This document shows, in pieces, positions 31,319 to 42,489 of a DNA stretch of 64,000 nucleotides. How positions within the stretch are numbered: the stretch's first letter is position 1; every line of letters starts with the position of its first letter. The position numbers and the translations under genes were made by a program. The notes below the pieces were generated by a model that searched no databases, was not told the DNA's origin, and saw only the letters and a list, made by a program, of their open reading frames with translations. The stretch is from the NCBI GenBank assembly GCA_002150815.3, contig NDFF03000002.1:124001-188000 (forward strand), written 5' to 3'. This DNA is from Grammothele lineata (taxonomy: Eukaryota; Basidiomycota; Agaricomycetes; Polyporales; Polyporaceae).

Positions 31319-32003
31319 AGAGCCGCTGTCCGGGGCAACACGAAGATGTCCTCATGTGCGCGCGAACCGCACAATTCTGTGCACGGCAGAAGAAGAAGGA
31401 GAACCGCTGCCCGGGGCAACACGAGGATGCCCTCGCGCGCCCGCGGACCGTACAATTCTGTACACGGCCGACCTAGAGCCGCTGCCCGGGGCAACACGAG
31501 GATGCCCTCGCGCGCCCGCGAGCTGCACAATTCTGTGCACGGCGGAGGGGGAGCCGCTGCCCGGGGCAACACGAGGATGCCCTCATGCGCCCGCGAACCA
31601 CACAATTCTGTGCACGGCGGAACAAGGAGAGCCGCTGCCCGGGGCAACACGAGGATGTCCTCGCGCGCCCGCGGACTGTACAATTCTGTACACGGCCGAC
31701 CTAGAGCCGCTGCCCGGAGCAACACAAGGATGTCCTTGTGTGCCCACGAGCCGCACAATTCTGTGCACGGCAGAAGTGAAAGGAAAGCCGCTGCCCGGGG
31801 CAACACGAGGATGCCCTCGCGCGCCCGCGGACCGCACAATTCTGTGCACGGCCGACCTAGAGCCGCTGCCCGGGGCAACACGAGGATGTCCTCGCGCGCC
31901 CGCGGACCGCACAATTCTGTGCACGGCAGAGGGGGAGCCGCTGCCCGGGGCAACACGAGGATGCCCTCATGCGCCCGCGAACCACACAATGCTGTGCACG
32001 GCG
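31319..32003. repeat. Nine-unit GC-rich minisatellite
   Basis: Nine units of about 66-80 bp share the core GCCGCTGCCCGGGGCAACAC, then GAGGATGYCCTCRYGCGCCCGCG and an inverted repeat such as GCACA-ATTC-TGTGC, followed by a variable purine-rich or CGGCCGACCTAGA spacer. Length changes between units are multiples of three, so long ORFs stay open on both strands (31202-32014 plus, 31249-32088 minus); I do not call them genes. In two units (near 31450 and 31677) the hairpin is GTACA-ATTC-TGTAC, a paired change. The array starts about 160 bp upstream of the H3-mimic gene, beyond its TATA box. Confidence 0.9.
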
Positions 32004-32010
32004 GAGTAAG

Positions 32011-33345
32011 GTGAAGCACAGCTGCCCGGGGCGGCGTGAAGGCATCCCCGAGCGTGCACGCATTGTACGATGATGGCCGTATTGGCAAACACTCGGCAGT
32101 AGGTTGGAGCGTTCACAGAACATGGAGGGTTTGAAGTCTTTTAGCATGACGCTTCAGAAGAGGACAGATTTACGTGCCTTAAGCCATTCGCTCATATAGG
32201 AGACCAACAGCAGAGCGTAGATGATATCGCCGTCAACAGGCGGGTAACAGACGGTGCGTTCGAAGCTTCCTCAGCGAACCTGCCGTGGAGCCCTAAGGAC
32301 AGGGCTGCAGGAGCGGTCGCTCTCCACGGCCGTCACGAGTGCCATCTGTCAACACTGTCTGGCCGGTTTGAATCTCCGCGTGGTCCGGGAAGGAGGGAGT
32401 GCATTAGATAGGCATGCATAGGCTGCTTAAACGCGAGGTACGCACCTTGTCGCCCATAATCTCCTCCCAATAGCACAGCGGCCACGAGAACAGCACAGTT
32501 GAGGCTCACCTGCTGAGGCCCGCGGAGCTAGCTGCAGAGTCCGGCGTGCAATCGAATGGACGCGATGTACGCTGCCAGTCGACAGGGTCAGCGGAAGGGA
32601 GCGGGCGCGAGGGGGAGCGTTGAACTTGTCGAACGAACGCGCCTGGCGCTTGCGACGCGTCCGACGCGGTTCACGTCACATGACGGCCAGCTCGGCGCTT
32701 GCGAGTGGCCGCCATCGTTCGCAGCCCACCTTTCTCTCCTCCCTCCACCTCCCCAGCCGACGAGCCCGCGCTCGGACGACACGCTCGCTGGGCCCGCCCT
32801 TGCCCTACGAGTGGTTCGCTTCGCGTAACGGCCGCCGCATGCTCAGTGCTCCTTCCTACCCCCTCCCTTTCAGCCCTCAGCCCTTCACCAAACGCCCCGC
32901 TGCCTGGCTCACCCCGCCCGCCTTTCTTCAACCCCACACCCGTTTCGGACGGCCTTCAAGCCTCTAGGTAAGCCTTTACGCCTTCCTACACGCGACCACG
33001 CGTCTGTTTCGTGCTCCGTCCCCAGCAAGACTCCCTCCCCCCTCCTGCCCATGCAGATCGCATTCGAGCGCGCCTCCATACCCTTCGTCGTCGTCGACGC
33101 GTGGCGCGGCGACTTCAGACGTGGGGTACACGTTTGCATGCACGAGAAACGCGTATAGCTTCGTCAAAGCGCGTTTTGAGCGCGTTTCGAGCGCGTTTTG
33201 AGCGCGTCAGTCACCTCCACGCGTCGGGGCTGCTCCGCATCGCACGCGGTGTATCCCCAGGGATCCTCGAAGCGCAGCGCCACATCGACTTCCTCTCTCG
33301 ATCCGTCGCTGATTCGTCCTCTCCTTTCTAGCCCGCCGGCCCCGT
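32011..33345. other. Intergenic, promoter side of the dioxygenase gene
   Basis: GC-rich, no gene recognised. Pyrimidine-rich stretches (32730-32760, 32860-32900) and an 11-nt tandem repeat (33168-33207) lie upstream of the start at 33346. Confidence 0.5.
33168..33207. repeat. 11-nt tandem repeat, 3.5 copies
   Basis: AGCGCGTTTTG, AGCGCGTTTCG, AGCGCGTTTTG and AGCGCGT follow each other without gaps, 140-180 bp before the dioxygenase start codon. Confidence 0.85.
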
Positions 33346-34967
33346 ATGGCTCCCCCCTTCTCCATCAAAACGAATTTCGACACCGAGGCCCACGCCCTCG
33401 CCACATACAACGATCCAGCACATTCGGGCGAGGCTTGGGACTTTGAAGACGGCCCCCTGACGCCACTGCCTTCCGACGACAGCGGTTCTACGGACGACGA
33501 AGAAGTCGCGCGCATGCTAGCGCACCAATCCTCCCGCCCGTCACCTCACGCGTCGAACGCTTCGGCGCCCATTTCCGTACCTCCCAACACCGCCGCTAGC
33601 TCGTCAACGCCCAGCCACAATCCAGTTGCTGACGGGTCGCCACTACCCTCCGGGCGGAAGCGGCACCGCAAGGAAGGCAAGAACAAGAGGCGCGCGAAGA
33701 AGGTCGCCCTCGAGCATTCCCAGTTCGGGGGCGCAACGAACTCCACATCGTCGACACGGCTCTCTGAGGCCACCCGCATCCAGGTGAACAGCGAAGACGC
33801 CTTCGCCGGCATCGCGCATGGTGGGTACGTAGGGAAAAACGGGAAGCACGTGAAGGGCGGTGTTGGCGTGGGGGAGGCATGGGTGCTCTCAAGATTGCGG
33901 GAGGAAGGCTATCGCGTGGTGCCTTGGGACGGCAAGTAAGTGCGCCCTTTCTTTTCTTTACCTTGAGCACACCCGTGCTGACCCATGGCAGATCCGTGAT
34001 CGTGTTCGAGGACGCGCATGGCCGTATCATTGTTTGCTGCGCCGGCGTCCCCCGCACTACCCAGTGGGACAACGTTGCGAAGAAAGCCAGCGCGACGATC
34101 ACGAAAGCGGGCCAATCATGCACGTTCACCGAGAAGCAGACTCAGCACCTTCGTGGCGACCATCCTGCTCTCGCCGACGGCGTTTCCAACGGCCATGGTC
34201 AACCGGTAAGCCCCGCCTTTTCCCCCCATGCCTTCCCTGCTCATCGCCTTCGAGCATCCCATGAAGCTACGCAATACAGCGGCGCACAAAGCAGCCCTCG
34301 AAGCGATTTGTCAAGATCCTGCCATCCAACGCATCGCCGGTTTTGGCAGCAGTGAGCCCCATCCACATCGCTTTCTTCCACTGCCACATGGGCTCACCGA
34401 TTCTCGTTAGGTATGTTCGCCTCATTTGCACCGCGCGCGTACGCCAATACCCGCACTAAGGTGCAGCAAGCGTTCCAGCACCTCGGCTTCGCGCCGAACT
34501 TCAAGAACAGCATATACCCGGCAATGACAGTCAACTTCGGCCCCCGCACGGTGTGCCACCCGCACGTTGACAACGGCAACGACCCCTGCTGTTGGTGCGC
34601 CATCACCGCCCTCGGCGACTTCGATCCCACGCAAGGTGGCCACATCATTCTCTTCAACCTCCGGATCGCGATCGAGTTCCCTCCGGGTGCCACCATCCTC
34701 ATTCCTTCGGCCCTCGTTCAGCACGGCAACGCTGCCATTCAAGAGGGAGAGACGCGACAATCGTTCACGCAGTACTGTGCGGGCAGCATTCTTCGTTGGG
34801 TAGACTGTGGGTTCCGTACATACCGTGAGTTCAAGACGGAGGATGAAGCTGGCTTTGAAGCGTACGTTGCCCAACACACCACACGCACCAAGGAGGCTGT
34901 TGAGCGGTTTTCCCGCATGGACGCGTTGGAGCATGACCGGGAACTCTTGAAGCAGGGCTTGTTGTGA
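33346..34967 (+). CDS. 2-oxoglutarate/Fe(II) dioxygenase, fungal (possibly TET/JBP-like)
   Basis: Four exons (33346-33935, 33992-34205, 34255-34351, 34411-34967) give 485 residues in one frame. The N-terminal 200 residues are acidic then basic and low in complexity (PLPSDDSGSTDDEE; SGRKRHRKEGKNKRRAKK, an NLS). The C-terminal half is a double-stranded beta-helix oxygenase: VNFGPRTVCHPHVDNGND contains the HxD iron ligands, QGGHIILFNL and EFPPGATILIPSALVQHGN supply the distal His, and GETRQSFTQY the Arg that would bind 2-oxoglutarate. Family knowledge: such fungal enzymes include the expanded TET/JBP-type 5-methylcytosine oxidases and related groups of unknown substrate. The ligand set is complete, so an active enzyme is likely; DNA as substrate is inference. 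It lies head to head with the H3-mimic gene across the minisatellite. Confidence 0.75.
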
Positions 34968-35119
34968 CGTGCAGAGTGCCCTCTTTCCGTAACATTTGTT
35001 TTGTAAACCGAATCGATGGAGGCACAGTATCATACATATGTATAACTTAGCGTACACAAACATGGGTAGGAGTGGGGGAGCTATGGTTGAGAAGGTCGGC
35101 TTTGAAGATTAGGTCCACT

Positions 35120-36352
35120 CTACATATGCATGCCTTCAAACCGCTTTCGTGCTGCAAACGTTTCGTCGTCGTCTCCATAAGACAAACGGCGCTTTCGGAT
35201 GATCGTTGGTGGACAATTCTCTTTGTTGATCTCCGGTGCTGAAGGCTCGGCAGGGTGGAATAAATGCCAGTCAGCCAACATCTGAATGCGTTGGAATAAT
35301 CGCATGAGCAATGAAGGGTGAAGAAGCCGAGCTGCCATCCAACACACCTTTGCACCGTCACGCTTCACGAGAAGAACAGAGTCTAACTTCACAAGAAACT
35401 TGAATCGGCGGTCTCGAACTCGGGAGTTGGTCGTGCGGATGATGCTAAAAGATAAACCAACTTCAACCAATTGCCCTCCTCGAAGGACAGATGGATCGGT
35501 GGGGCAGGCGTGTGCTGTCCTGTAGGTTGATCAGGTTTCACAAAACAGTAGAGCGTTTCAACATTGACATACTCCAATACATGGTTGGCTTTGTATTCAC
35601 TAAATGTGATGACATTGTCTTCCGTAAACTTGTATCGGCCTGACGCCACAAGATTCTTCAAGATACCCTCGGGATCGAGCCCAGTTGGAATGGCAGCTTC
35701 GGGCCATGCACAATAGTCAGAAGGGGTGAGATACCGGGTTTGTGCAGTAAGACACCGATTCTCGATGGCAATCGGTTTCTCCAGTGGGGCCACTGCATTG
35801 GCTCCAAACTGTTGTTCAGAAAACCGGTAGATATTCTCCAGCGCTGTGATGCTATTTGCAAAGTGCTGAGACCCTTTGGGCCCTACCAGAGTCAACGTCT
35901 GCATAACTCGGTGGGCTGATCTCTCAGGAAACCTAAAGATGTAAGATCAAGTTGGGTGAGATACTTAGTGCTTTGCCTTGTATTAAAGCGTGTACTCACC
36001 GAACCCGGCCCGTTACTGGAGGCAACTGCCAGCTACACATGTAGCCTTGAGCGTACAAGACAACTGCTTCGTCGGGTTGGCCCGCCCATACTAACACACG
36101 CTCTCCTGTATTGCCAGGAAGCTCCTGGAGTGCGAACTCCTTGTCCACCTCCTCGTAGTCAACGAACCGGCTGAGCTGAACCGGCCCTCTCCCTTCGGAA
36201 CGAGACCGGTTCTCGCATAGCTTATTAAGCAGATCAACTGGGTTCCAAATTGATAGTCAGTGCTAGCACCGTTCACTCCGAGAACGTATGCACATACCGC
36301 AATGATCACTCTCTACGACTTCTAACAACGTGTATATATCAAACCCATGCAT
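35120..36352 (-). CDS. Hypothetical agaricomycete protein, possible frameshift
   Basis: The start is at 36352 (MHGFDIYTLLEVVESDHC). Introns of about 50-60 nt separate exons VDLLNKLCENRSRSEG...QGYMCSWQLPPVTGRV and RFPERSAHRVMQTLTLVGP...RYLTPSDYCAWPEAAIP. The end reads IRTTNSRVRDRRFKFLVK...RRLSYGDDDETFAARKRFEG, with a basic NLS-like patch (IIRKRRLS), and stops at 35122-35120. Between NWLKLVYLL (near 35450) and SIIRTTNSRV the frame shifts by one base with no usable intron, so the copy may be broken. I recognise no domain. It is divergent from the gene at 36797. Confidence 0.55.
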
Positions 36353-36796
36353 CGATGCAGTAGCGGAGACGCAACAGCGTAAGAGTTAGAAGCGGTAAGT
36401 CTGCAGGGACAATCTTTCCAGCAAGCAGTGGTGGACTTACCTTTATAGGCCTGTCTGACCAAATTGCCTAGGCGCCATCCAGGTCCTTGCGTCATACCCA
36501 TTTCATACGATGAAATTCTTGGCCTCGCTTGTAAACTTTTCGCCTGGCCATGGCCCAGTGGCCAGCTCTCGAAATGTCTAGGGCAGATCCCCGACCCCTC
36601 TAGGACGCCACAAGGTCAAAGCGCAGCCCAGGCAAAGTGGCCAACATGGTCTTGACCCCTTTCAAAGTCCTGCCTGGCTCCCTCTAGTCCGTCTACGTCA
36701 TTAATAAGTGCTTTCCTGCTTTCCAATTGTCGGACTATATTAACTGCCTGCGATTGGTCTTGTCCAAGCAGTACCATCGTCTCCCCACCCTACGCT
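36353..36796. other. Divergent promoter region
   Basis: It is shared by the genes at 35120-36352 (-) and 36797-38359 (+). No coding signal is seen. Confidence 0.5.
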
Positions 36797-38359
36797 ATGT
36801 CCGCCTCTAGCAGGTATTCCACACGGAAACGCGCCCGGGAAGGTAGTACCGGTGCTGCCTCTAGTTCGAGAGCTGCCTTGCCTGACAACGGAAAAGTCAT
36901 CACTCAATCGTCCGTTTCATCTCCTCTCTCAGATTTGGAGGCTAGTGAGGCCGTCAGTGATGCCCCACCCGCCTCCAAACGTGCACGTCCGAGTCACGGC
37001 CTAATAGCAGGTCATGATGCAACAATCGACCCATCCGTTACCGCTTCACCAGCCTCTGCCGGTGTAGTCAAACAACCTGGGGCTAGCGACGAGGAACCCA
37101 CCATCTCCACTCAGGTCTCACCATCGTCGTCCAGTCAACGCACGAAATAGGAGCTCGGCAGGGCAAGGCCAACGTCGATCCGTAAGTGGTACATTGTACT
37201 CAGTATCATAAACTTGATCTCACAAAGAGTACGCATACAGCCTCTTGATAATGGACGGCCTGGAGCATCTTGCTCAATGCCATTACATATCAAGAGCCAG
37301 CTCAGGCATGCTTTTTGACTTGGGCGTGACAACCTTCGAACGCTCATTCAAGCACAATCCCGAGACGGTGAAGTATGTTGTTATACAAGATGAATCAACA
37401 AGTCATTAGATCATCTAACGAACTCCTTCACTCATTTATTTACACAGCCGCCTTAACCGGCTTGCAGTGCACCTTGGTAGCCCGGCCTTGCTCAACCTTG
37501 CTACAGCTAATGTCCAGCAACTTCAAGTGGTGCAAGCCAATGGAGGCCGTTTCCTTGCGCATACCTCATCCTCCAAACCTACCCTCTTCTACTTGATCGG
37601 CATTGTAACACATAGCGGCTTGTACCCATCTTTTCAGAACCACGAGAAAGCCGGCCGTCAACTCTGCGTCGCCGTATCGGATATACTATGGGAACGAGCA
37701 GTTGCAGTGATTGCTAACAAGTTTGGCATCAATGGGGACCATGTTCTGAATATCCCCTCCTTTATGCAAGGCGTCACATTCTCCACCCGAGTTCGGACAG
37801 GTACGTTCCTACTATAACTTCTGTTACCATATATTCTTGTACTTGTATTCACTATAACCGCTCAGATAAGCAAGCCTCTCACACCAGTGGGGTCTCTACT
37901 TCACCCCGCAAGGCGAGCACACAACCAAGTGGAAGTCGCCAGCCTGTTCTACCATGGAATGCCATCAGTGAGTGCCTAAAGTCTTCCAAATGGCTACCTA
38001 ACAACTGATAACTCTCCATTCACAACTTGACAGTCCCTGTTTTCGATGGCCGCGAGAAGCTAGTTCTTGCAAAGTATACAACTTTGCCTCCTGTCTCTGG
38101 AGAGGTGGATACCGGGTCTGCAGTGCTTGTCACATTCACTACAAGTCTCTACAAACGTACCTACGATACAGGGGACACCCTTAGCACAGTCTCCTTCAAC
38201 CTCCACGAAGTCGTTCTTCTGGCATCACCGAGTGACGAGCAAGGCGATGACATGGATGAAGAAGCAGAGCCAGCACGGGACATTCTACCCGGTGTCAAGC
38301 CAGCTGAGCCGAAGGAGACCAATGTAGAGCCAGATAACGATGACCCCTTCGAGTGTTAG
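36797..38359 (+). CDS. Hypothetical nuclear protein, multi-exon
   Basis: It starts MSASSRYSTRKRAREGSTG at 36797; an N-terminal Ser/Ala-rich region with basic clusters (RKRAREG, ASKRARPS) suggests nuclear location. Downstream exons read LEHLAQCHYISRASSGMLFD, NRLNRLAVHLGSPALLNLAT, IGIVTHSGLYPSFQNHEK, then DKQASHTSGVSTSPRK and finally IPVFDGREKLVLAKYTTLPP...VLVTFTTSLYKRT...SFNLHEVVLL, ending in an acidic tail with TAG at 38357-38359. The VFDGR...FT...FN pattern recalls a multi-copy agaricomycete family of unknown function. The exon 1 border near 37110-37190 is uncertain. Confidence 0.55.
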
Positions 38360-38499
38360 CTAGAAGTCTTTGCGATGTAATTGTAGCAGTGTGTATGCGC
38401 CTATGAATCACACATAAATCCCCACTCAAAGCTCTCCATATTATGACGACAGGATGGGTATACTCGATATGAAGCGCTTCTACATGTATATAACACAAC

Positions 38500-41400
38500 G
38501 CTAGTGTACTGCCCTGAGACACCAAATCCTTACCAGAGAGGTCGACGTTGAGCATTGACGACCGGTCGATCCAGTGCTCGCCTTGCAACATGGCAGCGCG
38601 CAGGGTAGTCCATGTTGCGCCCCCACATGTTGCCAATGAAGCCAGCTTTCTCCATTCAGACGTTGAGGTTCGTGAGGTAGTTGCCGCGGGAGGTGAGAGC
38701 TTTGAAAGACATCGAGTGCGAGTGGATGTGGGAGACGATGTACTGGAGCACCGCCGAAGCCGCTTCGCCGAGTTGCGAAGCGTTTGACGACCGGCTGTCG
38801 ACCTCCATAATGACCGGCAGGGGGACGACTACGGTCTATCGCTTGGACTCCACGAGCGCAGAGGGCTCCGCAAGTGACGACAGGAGAATGTTGGTGTCGA
38901 CCACAAGCACTGTTGGCCGGGCACGACTCGTAGAGACGGGCGCGCCACACCGTTCTTGCATGATGATGTGATGCGCAGTTGACACGACGACGCCTCGTGG
39001 TGGCCGGACTGAAGCAACACCTGAAGGTGTCTCCGGCACTCCCGTGGCAAAGAGCGGCGGGTGAGTATACTAGCAGAAACCCTGACCGAATGCCAGCAAC
39101 ATACCTTGAGCTTTCGGATTTCTTCGGTGTCCGTGTCGTCATCATTGTCGCTCTCGTCGTCCGCCGGCATCTCAACATCGTCGACCTCCATAGAGTCCTC
39201 GCTCCACTTGGTGCCCCTGAGCCTCTGCTCGTCCTGCTCCCGCTCGCGCTGCTCCTTCTCCTTCCATCTCGCCACCTTCTGCGCGAGCGAGCCCTCAACG
39301 CGCCAGCACGGCCGACCGTCCTCCGGCGAGCTCGCCGCGAACTTGAAGCCATGGATGTCGCACGCAATGCGAAGACCGGCGCGGGTGAGGCGGACCCAAC
39401 GACGCTTCTCGGGAGACTGATCCTCGCGGTTGTCGCTCTCGTCCTCGATGATGCCGTCCATGGCCTCATCGGGGATCTCGACGAGGTCGAGGACCTCGAC
39501 CTCGATGTTGCGCTCTTCGCCCGCGGCCTCGGCGTCCTTGCTCCAGAATCCGTGCTCGAAAACCATCTTGCCGCCCCAGCCCATGCCGCGAACGCACCAA
39601 TCCTCCGGGAGGGGCGTGCACCCACTCGTGAGGAGATCGCTCTCGGCGCTGGCTTTCTGGTGTTCACGGAGGAAGTCGCGGCGGACGATGTTGGTGGGGA
39701 ACATTGCGAGCTTCTCCCGAGGAATGGTGTGCTCAAGTTCTGAGCGCACTGAGGGCTCGCGAAGGACGGTAGATAGGAAAGTGAGAAGGATCGTGTTGTA
39801 AGGGTTGAAGGTCGGCGTTGCGAACTCGCTCAGCTAGCGGAAGGGGTGGCGGAGCGTGTGCGAGCGCATCGCGAAAGCGAGCTGCATTGCGAGGTGGAGG
39901 GTCGCGGGAAGTTCGGGCTCGGGCGTGGGCGTCGACTTGGCGCTGGCAGCAGACTTGTCGGGGAGTTCCTCGTTGTCGACGTCAATCTTCGAGGCGTCAC
40001 CGTTGCAGCGGTTCGCCATGAGAACCTTGATTCTTCCTGCGGCTGCGCCGGTGGGAAGCGTCGGACTCATGCTCGTATTGCCAGCGCTACGGGTCTCAAT
40101 ACTTAAGACACGCCGCAGGACTACAGTCGGACGACCGTACTCGAGCAGAGCACCGACGTTGACGAGCGCCATCGCGATCCACTCGCACTCCTGGACTTCT
40201 GTGCAATCTGCAGGTCACCGTGAGTGTGCTGTGCGCATTCGAGATATTCATCGCACTTACCACCAATCTGGAGCTTCTCCTGGAAGCGCTCCAGCACCCG
40301 CTTGAAGCCATCGAGCTGGATGTTGGCGAAGAGCATGCCGTGAAGTAGGACGAAAAGCTCCATCAGGGATGCGTCGGGAGCTTGACGTCGTGCCTGCAAC
40401 GGCTGCGTCCACATCCCGAGGACCGACTTGCGCGCGGTCGAGAACGGATGGAATGCGACCATGCTAGAACACATTCATGTTAATATGAATTGTGCATCCG
40501 AATAGGTATCGTACATACCTCTAAACGAAATGATAAACGCCGCGCACTTGGCAACTCCTCGTCCGAGCCATCCTTGTCGCAGCGCAGCAGTCCGAGATGG
40601 TGCCGCAACTTACCCGAATTGGGCGTGATCGCGAGACCCCACATGAACTAGTCCTTCGCGACTTGTCGCCAACGCTCCTTGTCTGGGTCGAGCTCTATTA
40701 GCCCCGCCGCCTCCTGGCCAACACTAGAGATGTTCTAGAACCGGAGCATTGCGGCTGCGCCCACCGCGACCTCGGCACCTATGGGGATCTCGGCTTCGGA
40801 CAACAGCGGGCTGTCGTCAATGTGCACGGGCGTGGGCGAGACTGCGGCGGAGGGGAGGTCGGTTGCGAGCGGATTGGGGGAGGTGGGGTGGGGCGTCGAG
40901 ACCAGGAGGTCGTTCTTGGCAATTGCGGACGTCGTGAGGGTGTTGCTGGTGGTATGGGTGCCCTCGAGAAGCGCGCTGACTGCCATCCAATAACGCGACA
41001 GGTCGCCAAGCACCTCCAGGAACGCTCCGCGGTATTGCACGAAATTGCGCTCCTCGATTAGCCCGCCGTAGAACACATCCGCGTAGTTAAGGAATTGCTA
41101 TATCGAAATATTAGTACTAAGCTGCAGGCGCGCAGTTATTGAATACTCACCTGAAGGTACTCGAGCGCTACTTGTGAGCTCATGGGGGGGCGCGCTGCAT
41201 GCCGAAGCGACTCGAGCAGGTGGTAAAAGGCGTGCGAACACAGTCGAATGATGAGGTTGTACTTCTGGGGGATGTTCTTGAGCGACGCAGGCACCGTAGG
41301 CGCCAGCGTCAAGGCGAGCATCTCGCGGATGCTTTCGGCAAGCCTGTTGGGACGAGAAAGTTGAGCCGCTAGATGCATGTATGCATAGATAAGATGCACT

Positions 41401-42489
41401 CACTGCTGATGTTCGGTGACAAGCTTGCGCCACCGTTCCGACTCGCCCTCCTCGTTCGCGGCATCCCTCGCGAGGCCGTTGCTACTTGGCCGCCCTTTGA
41501 TCATGAGCCCCACTCTCGACGCACCCCGCTCGCCCTCGTCCGCCCTCTCCCGATCCTGATCCGTGCCCAACAACCTACTCTCCAGCCCACTGATCGTTCG
41601 ATAGATTTCTTTGAGCTTGCGCGAGAACGCGTTCGCGCTCGAGGCGCTGTCCTCGGACCTCCGGCCCGCGGGATTTGAGGAATCAAAAAGAGCGGAGGAG
41701 GCCGACGAAGAGTCTGTCGCCGATGATAGGGTGAAGTTGGACGAGATAGTCGAATGAGCATAGGAAGCGGAGGACGTCGAGGAAGCGGATACCCAGTCGC
41801 CAGACGATTTGGGTGTGGGAGGCGGACGCGGAACGCTGGGTGGCCCACTTGCAGGGGCACCATGCTGGCGAAAGTGTTGAGAGGAAAAGAGGACGGCGTC
41901 GTGTTTTCTCGGGTTGAAAAGTTGACGATGTTGATCGCGCGAGGTTTGGTGGACGCGCGGGGGCATCGCGCGGGGCGAATGCGAACTTGAGGCCGCGTCC
42001 GACATCGCGTCAGGCTCGGCGGTAATGAAGGGTCTTCGTATGGGGTCGGCGTTGGGGTTGTAAGGCTTGCCGAGGCTGCCGTTCGCAGCAGGCCGCGCAT
42101 GCGTAGCACGAGGGGAGTTGTGGGAGATCTTGAGCCGCCGCGAGAAGTCGTCGGCATCCGCCTCCATTTGCGGGGAGACGTCGGAGACGCGATGTTTAGA
42201 TCAGGGATGAGAGGTATGTGCAGGCAACGTGGCGATGATGGGTGGGCGATGGAGGGTCTGGGTGTGGACGAGGAGGATTGGGATGGCCCTTTTGGCCTCT
42301 CGTAGGCCGCAGCGGTACTACATATGACGTTCACGAGTGAGGGGGGGCTGGAGAAGAGAAAGAATGAACGGCCACATACGCCTGCTTGTGTCGGAGCGCA
42401 ATAACCTTGTCCGCGATATCTGCCTGATCAGATCCCCCTGCCTTGCCCTTTCGAGAAGCTGTTGCGATTTTCGCAGCTGTTTCCTGCAT
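38500..42489 (-). pseudogene. EST1/SMG6-like gene (TPR + PIN domain), decayed
   Basis: From about 42489 (MQETAAKIATASRKGKAG) the minus strand encodes a Ser-rich N-terminus, the helical EST1 region (KYNLIIRLCSHAFYHLLESL, FVQYRGAFLEVLGDLSRYWM, KERWRQVAKD*FMWGLAITP, KLRHHLGLLRCDKDG, LHGMLFANIQLDGFKRVLER), the EST1 DNA/RNA-binding region (CVRGMGWGGKMVFEHGFW; LTRAGLRIACDIHGFKFA) and a C-terminal PIN nuclease domain (VLVVDTNILLSSL; TVVVPLPVIMEVD). In-frame stops occur at 40737-40735, 40650-40648, 39836-39834, 38838-38836 and 38658-38656, and a frameshift near 38620 precedes LRAAMLQGEHWIDRSSML. Flanking residues match the family on both sides, so introns do not explain the stops. Intact homologues act in nonsense-mediated decay and telomere maintenance; this copy cannot make the full protein. 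Confidence 0.75.

Noticed and set aside
31202..32014. Plus-strand 270-codon ORF through the minisatellite as a gene
   Set aside because: It is made of the repeat alone, several frames on both strands are open, and no splice or start context supports it. Kept as a repeat with a test proposed.
32556..32971. Coding exon upstream of the dioxygenase
   Set aside because: The open frames are low-complexity and end before any splice site leading into the dioxygenase frame.
41754..42305. Plus-strand ORFs opposite the EST1-like relic
   Set aside because: They are antisense shadows of the GC-rich Ser-rich coding region and show no motif.
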